From Symsagittifera roscoffensis (taxonomy: Eukaryota > Xenacoelomorpha > Acoela > Convolutidae), in NCBI RefSeq assembly GCF_963678635.1, contig NC_087069.1:39023076-39087075 (forward strand): a stretch of DNA of 64,000 nt, written 5' to 3'. Below the pieces are notes generated by a model. It saw only the letters and a list, made by a program, of their open reading frames with translations, made no database searches and was not told the origin of the DNA. This document shows positions 12,425-22,354 of the stretch, piece after piece (positions within the stretch are counted from its first letter, which is position 1; each line of letters begins with the position of its first letter). The position numbers and the translations under genes are program-made.

Positions 12425-13455
12425 CGCATTATGGGAGAAAGCGTCTGCCGAACCACCACTAGAATGGTCAAAGTGGGCAGCTATATTGGAGATGGCTGTA
12501 TTTGCAAAGGATGGGATTGAAATACGGAATTTATTGAGAGCCAGACCAACACTCGTCGGACCTGCAGAACACGTGTATGAAGTTGAATTAACGGGCGAAA
12601 GAGAGGCAGAAAGAAAAAACCGAGAGTTGTGCAACCAGGAAAAACGACGTGGTTTGGAGAACCACGTCATAAAATCCCGGGAGAAAGGAGTATTATGTAA
12701 TACAGGTGGGACGAAACATACGCAAGAGTTCGTAGTTACCTTTTTCTCTGTTTGGGAGCCGAAGGTCGAAGATAAGTTCAACAGAAAAGACCTAGCCTTG
12801 TATTACACAATGTAACCACACAATAATTTATGACAACGCTGGAAGATATCTTTGTCACTAACAGAAATCTGACATTCGAAAGATATCCCTTCAATTGCAC
12901 TTTAAAAGAAACCGGAGAGTCTTGAACAATTTCATGCAGGCCTAGTCCAATAAGCCTCACGGGCTGATTGTGGGGACAGGGAAGACGAATGGGTTAGAGA
13001 CATGTTTACAGCACACATGAGCAATGAAAAAATCGCAGAAGAGTTATTAGCACAAACAGGGTCCCCACAAGAAGCATATGAAAATGCAATCTGTCGGGGA
13101 AAAGGAATCGATCACAGCCATACCATGAGGATAAACCCATTCGGGGGACAATCTACAACAAAACAAGAACCGGTACATTATATCAAAACACGGGGTGGTC
13201 AACTATTCAAACAACCAAAACCCACAAAGAGGTCGCGGTGGTTTTCGCGGACGACCATATCCACGTAGATCACAAAACACAAGAGGACAACAAAAAATAA
13301 TAATGCAAACGTTTCGAAACAAAATACTATAAATGCGGAAACCAATACAACCAAAATCATCTTCAATCTTATCCGGCTAAAGACCAAATTTGTTCAAAAA
13401 GTGCAAAACGAGGCCATTTTGCAAAAGTTTGCAGATCCACAAACGTTGAATACTT
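12425..13455 (+). pseudogene. gag: Degenerate Ty3/Gypsy gag (old element, 5' half)
   Basis: A gag polyprotein split over several frames. The capsid-like part is readable at 12425-12815 and again at 13002-13268, with the stretch between scrambled by indels. An arginine/glycine-rich segment then leads into two zinc-knuckle units at about 13326-13445. Both are damaged: Tyr stands where the first and last Cys of knuckle 1 belong, and Ser replaces the second Cys of knuckle 2. It would have packaged element RNA in cytoplasmic particles. It is certainly non-functional. Family assignment rests on the order gag, zinc knuckles, protease, and then RT and RNase H beyond the inserted giant element. Confidence 0.7.
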
Positions 13456-13523
13456 AGGATGAACTATAGGATGAACAACAGGAAGAAATAGGTACAGAGA
13501 GTCTGGAAACTCAAAACGACCCG

Positions 13524-13883
13524 GTGGTTTTCGCCGAGTTTACATCAAATAACGGATGTGATGAATATCAAATAGACAAATTCTCAGTTATGGCAATCTC
13601 TGAATCTTTTGAAATTAAAAATACAAATATCCAATCGGAGTATGACCTTAACGGTCATAATGTTAAACTAAAAACAAGTTCAGAAGAATTATTAGCTATC
13701 GCTGATTCGGGAAGTCCAATGTCGTTTCTAAATGAAAAAACCGCAAGGCGCCTTCAACAAAACGATAAATCAGCATTATTCAAATGCATCCCACCGGACG
13801 ATGCGGCCGGGAATCTGGCATGTTATTGTTTAAACGATAAATTCGAAAAGAAGATTGATTATAACCATTGAATCAGGAGGCTA
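13524..13883 (+). pseudogene. pro: Old Gypsy element: protease fragment, cut by the giant insertion
   Basis: The frame opening near 13524 carries an aspartic-protease active-site motif (IADSGSPMSF, near 13700). The frame is lost near 13850. Read one base over, protease-like sequence runs up to about 13881, where the giant element begins, and the same element resumes at 38216. The DSG form of the motif is normal for this group. Confidence 0.65.
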
Positions 13884-14770
13884 TGTGCCATTCTGCCAGA
13901 TTGGCACAGCGCAAGCTTCCGGCGGGACAGAAAACGATGACTAAAGGCCTTAGTAACAAAAAAATGCTGCGAAAGAGGGTCGAAATATTCCGAAAGTTTA
14001 AATTTTTAAAATTTCGATTGACGGGCAATTATTTTTAAGAAAAACAAAAAGACGGCCAATTTGACGAAAAATAAAACGAAAAAACAGAACAACGACAGAT
14101 ATAGTAGAAAACAGTCGCACGAAAAAACGAAAAAAAACGAAGCCTCTTATCGTGGCAATAACACACGATAAGATCCTTAACAGTGGAAATTAGTGGGAAA
14201 GGAAGCTTCAGTGGGGAAGGAATATTCCGCGGAACCCTCCCGTGCTACAAATTGGGAGAGATAACAACGTTATCTCGAGAAGAACACGAGAGCGGAGGCT
14301 TGGCCCCCAGAGACTGTTGTATGTTGATGGACTATATAAAACTAACTTTATAGGTGCTCGGATGCCATAGAACTTTGAATTAACACCGGTATAACTTGAT
14401 ATTTTAGAATATGAGTAGCTAGAAAGAGGAAAGGGTCAATCCATCTCCAATGGATTTAATATAGAACTGTCACACAAAAACATGAAAAATAGGGTGTTTG
14501 AGCCGTGTTTTTAATAGCAATCACGTAGTCTGAGGATCCGAGACTCAGCTATGTGGTTGTGTTCGCATGTAAACGAAAGCTGATCAAAACTCGTTTGACT
14601 GATGGCCTAAAAATAGTATCTTTTTACTTAGCCCTAAACAGACCAGAAAATCAACTGGCAAGGTCGAGACGGTGAAAAACGAGTAGGATTAAGTTAACTG
14701 ACGCCTGCCAGTCGTTAATAGGTAATTTTTCTACGCTCCGTCGCTGTGTAGTATTTGGGCGAATGCTACA
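13884..14770 (+). repeat. 5' LTR of giant element copy 1
   Basis: Starts TGTGCCATTCTGCC and ends GCTACA. Nearly identical to 37333-38215 along its full length, with scattered substitutions and small indels. In all three LTRs seen here the TG is preceded by TA, so the true border may be two bases further out. The polyadenylation hexamer present in the 3' LTR is changed here. Confidence 0.95.
14333..14340 (+). promoter_or_regulatory. TATA box of the 5' LTR
   Basis: TATATAAA in an otherwise moderately GC-rich part of the LTR, conserved at 37777-37784. Transcription would start about 30 bases downstream, leaving a short R region before the polyadenylation signal position. Confidence 0.6.
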
Positions 14771-16409
14771 TAGACGTTTTTATGGCGCTCCTGGGTGGGC
14801 CTGTCAAAGGCATAAGACCATCATGATCAGCAAGCGTTTCAGCGACGAACCCTCCGCTCCGGGCGTAAGCCCGAGTTAGAGTCCTTAATGACCTTTATTG
14901 TACTAGGGGGAAGGTGCGTACCCTCCGCCTAGTACTATTTAGCTTTTTAACCTAATTAAGACCGAAAATTCCGGGGGCCGGAGGGTTAGGTGGGAAGTCA
15001 TGAGCCCGCTTGTCCCGAGGTCCTAGGACCAAAAACAATTAAAGAGAAAGCGTAAAACCAAACAAAAATAGTGTATAACCAAGAAAAAGCCAAAAACAAT
15101 TTTAATTGAAAGCAAAAAAGTACAAAAAACCGTAAAAAATCTAAAAAAGACCAAAAACAGTAAAAAAAACATAAAGTGACAGTTTGTATGCTTTTTCCGG
15201 ACGGGATGTGATCCGACCTTCCTATTTGTTGTTGTTTCAGATTAAGTTATATCATTTCTGATAGAGAGATTGTGTGTTTTGGTGAAGGGTTGGATACCCT
15301 CCCTTGAGTGTAATTTGAGTATTTAAGCACGTTAATGGTGATTTTGCCGGTGGCCGGAGGGTAGAGTGGAAGCTGACCGACGTGTTCCACACTCAACAGG
15401 TACATCAGGGACAACATCCACATCGACTGTTGGGTATCGTTGAAACAATTTTAGTATCGTTCGGGTACTATTTCATCAAAACTTAAGTGGTGAGGGGCAC
15501 GATTTGCGCGGTCCGATTGTACCCCCCATCGATTACAAATTTCCGAGTTAAGGGTCTTAATTCAGGTGTTTTGCTGCAAAAGAGGGTATAGTAATATTTA
15601 TTAACGACTACTAATAGGTTATTATCCTTATTATATATAACTTATCTCCTACTTAGACCCAAGAAACACCCAAATTTCGTCGAGAATTACTGATTTTCGA
15701 CAAACTATAGACCCCAAATTTTTGGATATCCGAGCTATTCCGAACAGCAAAAAGCTTTTATATAGGGAGTAGCTACCTAGTTCAATCCCCCTGACTAAAG
15801 AAACCGCGTGAGATAAGACTCAGTAGAAGTTAGAAAAAACGAAAGTTTTTCTATCAAAGTTTTGATAATTTTCTGAATTTTGTCAATCTGTGTTGGGGAT
15901 CGAGTTTTTGAGTTTTTAGAGTTAGAGCGATAAAATTTTTTGTGTTAGGAGCGTGCTAGCATAACGTGCTCGGTTACTAGAGAAATTTTTGGGTAACCCT
16001 CCGACTAGCTCCGTGGACAGAGCTAACAACTTAGAGATTGGAAAAGGAAGGAATCGGAGGGTCCAAATTTGATAGTTATTGGTCAAATTTTTGTCTTCAA
16101 TCCAACTTTGGTCCGGTTTTTTGCATTGTTTCAGTGCCGTACGGGGCTAGTTCGCTAGTTTTAATAATTTTTAGGCACTTTCAACCGGAATTGCGGAAAA
16201 GTTTTTCAGAACCTGTATAGGTGGTGAAAAAAGGCCATTTTGACGAACGCGTTTTTGGCGATTTCTCAAAGACTAGCCATCCGATCGGGATAATTTTGGT
16301 ACCATAAGTCGACATTTTTGACCACTTTTCCAGATCGCAACCGTTTTTGGGTTGATAATCTCGGGAGAGAAAATTTTTTTTAGAAATTGTTGGTTTGGAG
16401 GGTCCAAAT

Positions 16410-16975
16410 TACAGGGAACCCTCCGAGCGGCGTAGAATTTTATAAAATCACCTTTTATCCTGCTGGAAAGTTTGACCGTGTCAGCCAACCTAGTTTTAAG
16501 TCAGGTAGACCGCTTTCGGAGGTTTTACTGCGGTAAAATAACCCGTTTTCTTGTTTTTTTTTTGTGGAACCCTCCGGAGCAACCCTCCGGAGTGACCAAA
16601 GCCCTTTAGCAACCCTCCTTAGTGGAAATTTTTCACGGGACCCTCCGAAGAAGTTAAAACAACCCCCAATAGAGCTTTTGGCTTGTTTTGACGCTTTTTG
16701 AAGCTAGTGGAAGACCCTTCTAGGTGAGGTTAAAAAATTTGAAATATTTGGAAGAACCCTCCGAGTTGACCCTCCGGAGCATATTAAGCCTCTTATTGAC
16801 CCTCCTTAGTGAGTGAAGAGGAACCCTCCGAAGTCACTTGGGTGGCTAAGGTACCCTCCGAGGTAACCCTCCGAAGTAGGCTAAGTGTCCTAACATCCCT
16901 CCGATATAACCCTCCGGAGTGACTTAAACCTCTTAACAACCCTCCTTGTTAGAAACTTGAGGAAACCTTCTGTGG
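16410..16975 (+). repeat. ACCCTCCG short-repeat cluster in the leader
   Basis: At least 14 copies of ACCCTCC(G/T), mostly as AACCCTCCGGAG, AACCCTCCGAAG or AACCCTCCTTAG, at irregular spacing of about 15-110 bases. Isolated copies occur upstream (near 14850, 14920, 15993) and the complement CGGAGGGT near 14983, 15356 and 16050, so long-range pairing is possible. Confidence 0.8.
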
Positions 16976-17157
16976 CAATTTGGGAAACGGAAAATATCCA
17001 TTTAATTAGGATCATATTAGGACATTAGGCGTGCTTATTAGGATCATAGGAGCCCATTTCATCCGGAAATTTGTGATCAACTTTGGATTCTAGATCGGGT
17101 GTATCAGAAGTACCCGAACCGAAACTTTTTTTGATTGTGATTTTGGTTGTGTGGTTG

Positions 17158-17460
17158 CCTTGAGCTACTTAATAGAAAAGTTCGGGCAATCCGGGAACAA
17201 ATAAAAGAAGACCTCGGTGAGTGTATTAGGGGAATACACACTCACCTGAGAAGAAAAGTTGTTCCCTGCTCTCGTGACTTGGAGCGTTCCGGGTGTGGGG
17301 GAGCTTTTTCATAGACTTGAGCTACTTAGTAGGACAGCTCGGGCAATCGTAGGGCACCTAAAAGAAGACCTCGGTGAGTGTATTAGGCAAATACACACTC
17401 ACTTGAGAAGACAGTGTCCTGGGCTTCTTTCTTTTGGAGTGTTCCGATTGAGGGAAGTCT
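17158..17460 (+). repeat. Tandem duplication with a conserved hairpin
   Basis: Two units of about 155 bp (17158-17310 and 17316-17460) share the blocks TTGAGCTACTTA, AAAAGAAGACCTCGGTGAG and GAGTGTTCCG-like ends. Each contains a hairpin: GGTGAGTGTATT paired with AATACACACTCACC at 17216-17246, and the equivalent at 17373-17402. The stem is kept while the loop differs (AGGGG versus AGGCA), as expected if the structure matters. Confidence 0.75.
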
Positions 17461-17892
17461 CTTTCTTTAAGACTAAGTTTTATTTATCTACTCCTGAATC
17501 ATCGCAGCCTTTTTACAAAAGATTGTTTAATTTTAACAAAGCAGTGATTTGATAAGAGTGTGGCGGTATGTTGATACTGACGAAAGGTCGATGTCACCTG
17601 TAGGATACTCTTATCTGATTGTCGATTGTGTTTGGTGTATTGACTATATCTTGTGAAAATCTTGTCATACTCTTATATTGTACAACGGGGTTGAGTTAGC
17701 ATTATATTAGTACTGGGCAGGCCCTGTGTGTAACTTTAATTGAGTCACTAACATTATCATCGAATAATCTAAGAGACACTTTTGATAACTGCCGAAATCG
17801 AGTAGGCAGCGTTAAGTGAATCAACTTGAGCTTATTCGCGGTACGTCTACATCGCCATTAAAATAAACGAACAATAATATTTAGTTCGAGGT

Positions 17893-19413
17893 ATGCAGCG
17901 TATAGACTCGCTAGAATTGACTACCAAGATTCCCAGGCTGAGCAAGGGAAGCACGCGAAAGTTTAGAACTAGGCGTAGCCAATCTTTGTTTAGCAGCGTT
18001 TCCGACGTTTTTACTGACAACGAATCAATTAAAGGTCAAGCTGATCTTTCAGTGAGCGGAATGAAACTAAGAAGCGAGAAGAACCTCGATAGCAATCAAG
18101 GGCGAAGCGTCGAGACCGGACCGGCGAGCGGGACGCTGGTGGACCCCCTTGACGAAGGGGAACGAACGCTCATTCGACCCGACTTTGAGCCAGTCAAGGA
18201 CCTCGAACGGGAGGAAGTCGAGGGGACAGAGGAGACCTCGGAGCGTTCCGAGGTCGGGCCTCGGGAGGAAGTGTTGTTCAGGGGAATGTCCAAATCAGAG
18301 ACTAAGAGTCATAAATGGAGAAAAGAACCTACACATCCGACAAGTACACACTCATCTCTGGCCAAGCAGAGCAAGAACGCGATGATGTCGAGTATAAGTC
18401 CGAGTGAAGAACAAACGGATTCGAAGGCAAAGAAGAGTTGGAAGTCTTTGTACGGTGAGCGCATGGCGTCACTACAAACCGAAGGTCTGTCCTCTAGTTA
18501 TGAACACCCGGAGATAACCCATCCGGACGTGAACTTCACACCGTGCCCAAGGAACGACATCAGCAGGAAGGCGTCGTCCGCCTCGCCGACGAGGCCCATG
18601 TCGGATGGGATAACGATGGGAGCGTCCTCAACGTTCGACAGGTTAATGATGTCGATGGGCAAGCAGAAGGGCGGTGCGTCATCAAGTACCAGGCTGCAAC
18701 CGCAGTTGACCTCATCTTCTCTGGGGCTAGCCACGCCATTGGGGGCAGCTGGCGAGATAAATGACATGTTTGCTGGCGTAATGACTGGTCTGGATGAGCT
18801 GAGACGGGACATGACTAAGAGAATTGACCGAGCCGAGGAGAGAGCTCACCAGGGTCAGCAGAGTTTGCGGGATGAGCTGACGCACGTGAAATCGCAGGCC
18901 AGAATCGATCCGGCTCAATTGATTTGCGACACCGATCAATGCCTGGTGGAGAGCTTGGCACAAGCAAGCAACGATTCACAGGAAAGAGAGGCTAGGATGA
19001 CAAGAGAGATTGAGCGATTGTTGAATGATCATTGCATCGCCTACGCTCATGCGATGACTAGCCTGGAAGAAAGATTACATGCCAAATCTGACCTAATGAT
19101 GCGGAAGCTTGACGAGATCTTGAATGGCAGCAATTGGGAGGAGCGTTCCAAGCAAGGAATTGCACAGGTCAGGCCTATGATGGAGATGGAACACGCAGCC
19201 ATGCAGGAGATATCAAAGTTCGAGATCAAAATACGAATCGAGGAGCAGAGAGCGGCCAAGGGCAGCCCCGTCAAGGCCTGGCTGGGGGAATCCGGTCCAA
19301 CCGGAGGCAGATGCTACTCCGGAGACAAAGTTGCCAACTGTGCCACAAGTCAGTTCAGTGCCAGATCTGACTACGGTCTCACAGGACACAACGATGTAGG
19401 CCTCGATGTTTGA
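17893..19413 (+). CDS. gag: Gag N-terminal part, coiled-coil protein
   Basis: 506 codons, the first long open frame after the leader. Residues about 1-290 are charged, Ser/Arg/Glu-rich and look disordered. Residues about 295-410 form a long predicted coiled coil with regular Leu/Ile/Met spacing and many Glu/Arg/Lys. No enzyme motif is present. The stop overlaps the next frame by eight bases (ATGTTTGA), and that frame begins with capsid-like sequence, so this was probably the N-terminus of one gag polyprotein, now offset by a small indel. A programmed shift is possible but no slippery site is obvious. Its likely role is particle assembly. GC content is close to 50%, unlike the host DNA. Confidence 0.65.
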   Translation: MQRIDSLELTTKIPRLSKGSTRKFRTRRSQSLFSSVSDVFTDNESIKGQADLSVSGMKLRSEKNLDSNQGRSVETGPASGTLVDPLDEGERTLIRPDFEPVKDLEREEVEGTEETSERSEVGPREEVLFRGMSKSETKSHKWRKEPTHPTSTHSSLAKQSKNAMMSSISPSEEQTDSKAKKSWKSLYGERMASLQTEGLSSSYEHPEITHPDVNFTPCPRNDISRKASSASPTRPMSDGITMGASSTFDRLMMSMGKQKGGASSSTRLQPQLTSSSLGLATPLGAAGEINDMFAGVMTGLDELRRDMTKRIDRAEERAHQGQQSLRDELTHVKSQARIDPAQLICDTDQCLVESLAQASNDSQEREARMTREIERLLNDHCIAYAHAMTSLEERLHAKSDLMMRKLDEILNGSNWEERSKQGIAQVRPMMEMEHAAMQEISKFEIKIRIEEQRAAKGSPVKAWLGESGPTGGRCYSGDKVANCATSQFSARSDYGLTGHNDVGLDV

Positions 19414-20230
19414 GCCTCTGAATAGATCTCTCGAGACATTCATCACCAAGCTCTCGAAGTCAACCGAGAGAGGAGAGAGGTCAAGAAGGACACTGAAAAA
19501 GCCGAAGTCGTACAAAGACTATTCAGACGGTTGCATTGATACTTGGATAGAAGTGATGAAGTTGCACTTCGAGGAAGAGAGTCTCTCCAAGAAGCAAGAG
19601 TGCAGCGCGCTAACAAGCAACCTGGAGGGCACTGCACTGAATTGTGTAATGGCGAAGAGGGCCAACGAACGGGACAGCGCTCGTAAGATATTTGACATCC
19701 TGCTGAATTGTTTCGGCTCTGTAGTACAAGGGCACCAGGCTATGGTGAAGTTCGAGAAGAGGCGTCAAAGGGACGATGAACCCATAGACAAATTTTTGGA
19801 CGACCTTGAATTGCTCAGGAGGAGAAGCAACCCCGACGAGAGAATATATGAGCGAAACTTGGCGATTGCTTCGAAGTTCAGGGACGGAGTAAAGAGTGAG
19901 GAGTTGAAAACGATGTTGGCCACACACTTCACCCTGTCACTTGACCAGGTACCCACGCCCGATGATTTGCGTATGAAGTCACGCGAGTATTTACTCATAA
20001 AGCCGAGGGCGCAAAACCTTTACAGCAATTATGGTAATTACAGCGGGACAAACACTGGTGCGAACTCCAGTTGGTACAAACCTCGCGATGACATGGATAA
20101 GAGGAGGTCGTGTGCAAATTGTGGTTCGATGGACCATCACGTGTTCTGCATACAAACAGAACATGAAGGCAATAGGCTACTTTCTCGACGACGTCGACGC
20201 GACCGACGAGGATCACGAAGAGTACGTTAG
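19406..20230 (+). CDS. gag: Gag capsid region with first zinc knuckle
   Basis: 274 codons. Residues about 45-195 match the retrotransposon gag capsid pattern: a Trp-x-x-x-Met-x-x-x-Phe start, an LxGTAL segment, and a helix with EKRRQRDDEPIDKFLDDLE. Near the end, CANCGSMDH is the first half of a zinc knuckle. Just after it the frame breaks (about 20150) and the real continuation runs in the frame that is open at 20031-21008; the last 25 residues here are therefore out-of-frame readthrough. It forms the particle and binds RNA. Family identity is by motif only. Confidence 0.75.
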   Translation: MFEPLNRSLETFITKLSKSTERGERSRRTLKKPKSYKDYSDGCIDTWIEVMKLHFEEESLSKKQECSALTSNLEGTALNCVMAKRANERDSARKIFDILLNCFGSVVQGHQAMVKFEKRRQRDDEPIDKFLDDLELLRRRSNPDERIYERNLAIASKFRDGVKSEELKTMLATHFTLSLDQVPTPDDLRMKSREYLLIKPRAQNLYSNYGNYSGTNTGANSSWYKPRDDMDKRRSCANCGSMDHHVFCIQTEHEGNRLLSRRRRRDRRGSRRVR

Positions 20231-21008
20231 AGGGTTCATCATGAAATATGGTCCGAGGTGCTTCTTCTGTAATTTGGAAGGACACTTCAAGTCGGATTGC
20301 ACTCAGTTTTGGGATGCAGTGGCGGACGCGAAACATCCCCGCCACGAAGAGGCGCTTTCGGGTGTCAAGGCCAGTCGAGCACGTCTGATGAACGAGGCCG
20401 AGTGTCGGAGAAATGAGACGACACCGAGCACCTTTACGACTAAGAAGGTGAAGACATTGCCTGACGAGGTGGTAGCCTCGAACCTGGAGGAAGAGTCGGC
20501 TAGCCCACTCAAGGTGGATTACGGTCTGGCGGCAAGGACAGCGTTGCAAAATGTCAAACAGGAGCTGGCCACGAAAGAAATGGAGCAATGGGTAAGGTCG
20601 GAACTGGAGAGGACGGATCTTCGGGAAAATTTTAATATTCTTAATAAAACGACGGAAAAAGAACACAAAGAGGAACCCAGCAAGCAGGGACTAAAACTGA
20701 ACGTTATATCTGGTAGAACTTTCGGCATGACGAAGGAAGGGACGAAGATAATGTCCATCATCTCAGTCGCGGGACACCAGGTGGTCAAGAACTTGAGTGA
20801 ACCATCCGAGATTACACTAGTCCACCTGGACATTTATGCAGACTACCTGAGGGAGAAAGATCCCAAACTGGACTCCAGGGCAGTGCGAGCGCTGCTCACG
20901 ACAGGAGGTCCGAGGCTGATGAGAGTGGATGGACATTACATCGAAGCCCATGGCCCCTACCCGATTCTAATGTGGATGGCATCAATATCTACACGAAAGC
21001 TCACGTAA
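20031..21008 (+). CDS. gag: Gag nucleocapsid (second zinc knuckle) and linker to protease
   Basis: The meaningful part starts near 20150, where it continues the capsid frame. CFFCNLEGHFKSDC (20259-20300) is a canonical CX2CX4HX4C zinc knuckle, followed by a Lys/Glu-rich linker. The frame is lost near 20965, where protease-proximal sequence resumes at 20972 in another frame. The two knuckles are separated by about 45 residues, wider than in most Gypsy elements. Binds element RNA in the particle. Confidence 0.75.
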   Translation: MVITAGQTLVRTPVGTNLAMTWIRGGRVQIVVRWTITCSAYKQNMKAIGYFLDDVDATDEDHEEYVRGFIMKYGPRCFFCNLEGHFKSDCTQFWDAVADAKHPRHEEALSGVKASRARLMNEAECRRNETTPSTFTTKKVKTLPDEVVASNLEEESASPLKVDYGLAARTALQNVKQELATKEMEQWVRSELERTDLRENFNILNKTTEKEHKEEPSKQGLKLNVISGRTFGMTKEGTKIMSIISVAGHQVVKNLSEPSEITLVHLDIYADYLREKDPKLDSRAVRALLTTGGPRLMRVDGHYIEAHGPYPILMWMASISTRKLT

Positions 21009-22354
21009 CTGATGCGAGTGATCAGGTTGGCCGGATATACATTGGCCAAGAGGAGCTGAAGGTTAGACGAAAGGGACATAATGCCATGCTCGAACAGGAT
21101 GCGGTGCACATAGTTTGCGAGGCCGATCTGACCGCACACGTGCTGGACGTACAAGGCAGACAACTCTCAGTAAAGGGACTGCTAGACACGGGAGCAGTGG
21201 TCTGTGTCATGCCAGTCAAAACCTGGACCGACATGGGTTTCGAGAGATCGGATCTCATACCGACAAACATCAGGTTGGCAGTTGCCAATCAGAGAGCGAT
21301 CTATGTGACTGGACGAACCCCGATCATTTCACTGCAGCTTAGAGGAAGACATCTTTGGATGAGCTTCCTAGTAGTGGAGAATTTGGATGAATCCGATCAA
21401 TTCATCCTAGGGAGGGACTTCGTACATAACTTTGACGTCACGATCGATCTCAAAGACGGATTGATTAGGATCAAGGATCCTGAGAGAAAGTATGAAAAGA
21501 AACCTCTTAATAAGATCTTAGATAACCAGGCCAAGGTGCCAATCTTTTTGGATAGAAAAGTTAGATTGAAACCAAACCAAGCCGTAATAGCGACATTTAG
21601 GATGAGGAACTTGAATGAACTCAGCAATGACAGACAGGTGTGTCTGGTAGCAAATCCAAACAGTAAAAGCTCTGCTATTTTAGGAAGAAGCTTCTCGCTC
21701 ACTCAGAGCGGACTGTGTGTGAGTGTGTTGTTGAACACAGAAGCAACAACAGTGACATTACAGAGGGGAGAGAAACTTGGCTATGCTTTGCCTCTGAACA
21801 CAGACTTTCAGAGTATGGTAAACTTAAAAAAATTTGATGTAACTAAATGTCCTTGGCATGCTAACCAAGAATGTATATTGAAGAGAGTAATTGAATTGAA
21901 ATCTTCCAGGAAACTGTTTTCAATGAAATCGGAGACAGATGATGGGTTGTCTAGTTGTTCAAACTTTCCAGAGAGACCAACAGAGACAGAATTAGCAGCA
22001 AATAAACCGGTCCTGCCTGAAAAAGAGCATCTGAGGGGTAAAGTATCAGACAAGGAACAAGATTCGCTTAGGGCGGTGTTAAGTCGGAATGCGGACGTTT
22101 TTTCGAAACATAAGGCTGACATAGGTTGCTGTAATTTTGTAGAACTTGATATTGAGATAGAAGAGGGCTCAGTACCTCACAGGGAAGGAGCGAGAAGAAT
22201 GACCCCGCATAAATCGGAAGCATGCAGAAAAGAAATCGAGATGTTAATGGAGTACGATATGATCGAGCCATCGAAGTCCCCGTGGGCTTGCGGTGTGGTA
22301 ATGGCCAAAAAGAAAGGGGGCAACTCAGGTTTTGCTGTGACTTCCGCTACTTGA
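20972..22354 (+). CDS. pol: Aspartic protease and N-terminal part of reverse transcriptase
   Basis: 460 codons. LDTG (residues 71-74) is the catalytic motif of a retroviral-type aspartic protease, and ILGRDF (145-150) its conserved C-terminal strand. A long linker follows to the RT fingers, which start near residue 400 and include MTPHKSEACRKEIEMLMEYD and the SPWACGVVMAKKK strand. The frame is lost at a run of five G (22316-22320); the RT continues one frame over. The protease would process the polyprotein inside the particle. The single-base break in a homopolymer could be mutation, assembly error or a shift site. Confidence 0.85.
   Translation: MDGINIYTKAHVTDASDQVGRIYIGQEELKVRRKGHNAMLEQDAVHIVCEADLTAHVLDVQGRQLSVKGLLDTGAVVCVMPVKTWTDMGFERSDLIPTNIRLAVANQRAIYVTGRTPIISLQLRGRHLWMSFLVVENLDESDQFILGRDFVHNFDVTIDLKDGLIRIKDPERKYEKKPLNKILDNQAKVPIFLDRKVRLKPNQAVIATFRMRNLNELSNDRQVCLVANPNSKSSAILGRSFSLTQSGLCVSVLLNTEATTVTLQRGEKLGYALPLNTDFQSMVNLKKFDVTKCPWHANQECILKRVIELKSSRKLFSMKSETDDGLSSCSNFPERPTETELAANKPVLPEKEHLRGKVSDKEQDSLRAVLSRNADVFSKHKADIGCCNFVELDIEIEEGSVPHREGARRMTPHKSEACRKEIEMLMEYDMIEPSKSPWACGVVMAKKKGGNSGFAVTSAT

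Larger units (their letters stand above)
14771..17892 (+). other. Very long leader (5' untranslated region) of the giant element
   Basis: 3.1 kb between the 5' LTR and the first gag codon, without a long open frame. A possible primer-binding site (TGGCGCTCCTGGGTGGGC, 14783-14800) lies 12 bases after the LTR; it resembles lysine-type sites only loosely. The leader is rich in ACCCTCCG and its complement, with a dense cluster at 16410-16975, and ends with a tandem duplication at 17158-17460. Such a leader could hold packaging or translation signals; that is inference. Confidence 0.6.

Noticed and set aside
12347-12781. A 144-codon open frame on the minus strand
   Set aside because: It overlaps the old Gypsy gag, whose plus-strand reading has recognisable gag sequence.
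14783-14803. A confident primer-binding site for the giant element
   Set aside because: It lies 12 bases from the LTR and its complement does not give a normal T-loop, so it is mentioned only as a weak candidate.
19995-20666. A 223-codon open frame on the minus strand
   Set aside because: It is antisense to the gag nucleocapsid region, has no domain, and arises from GC-rich codon usage of the plus-strand gene.
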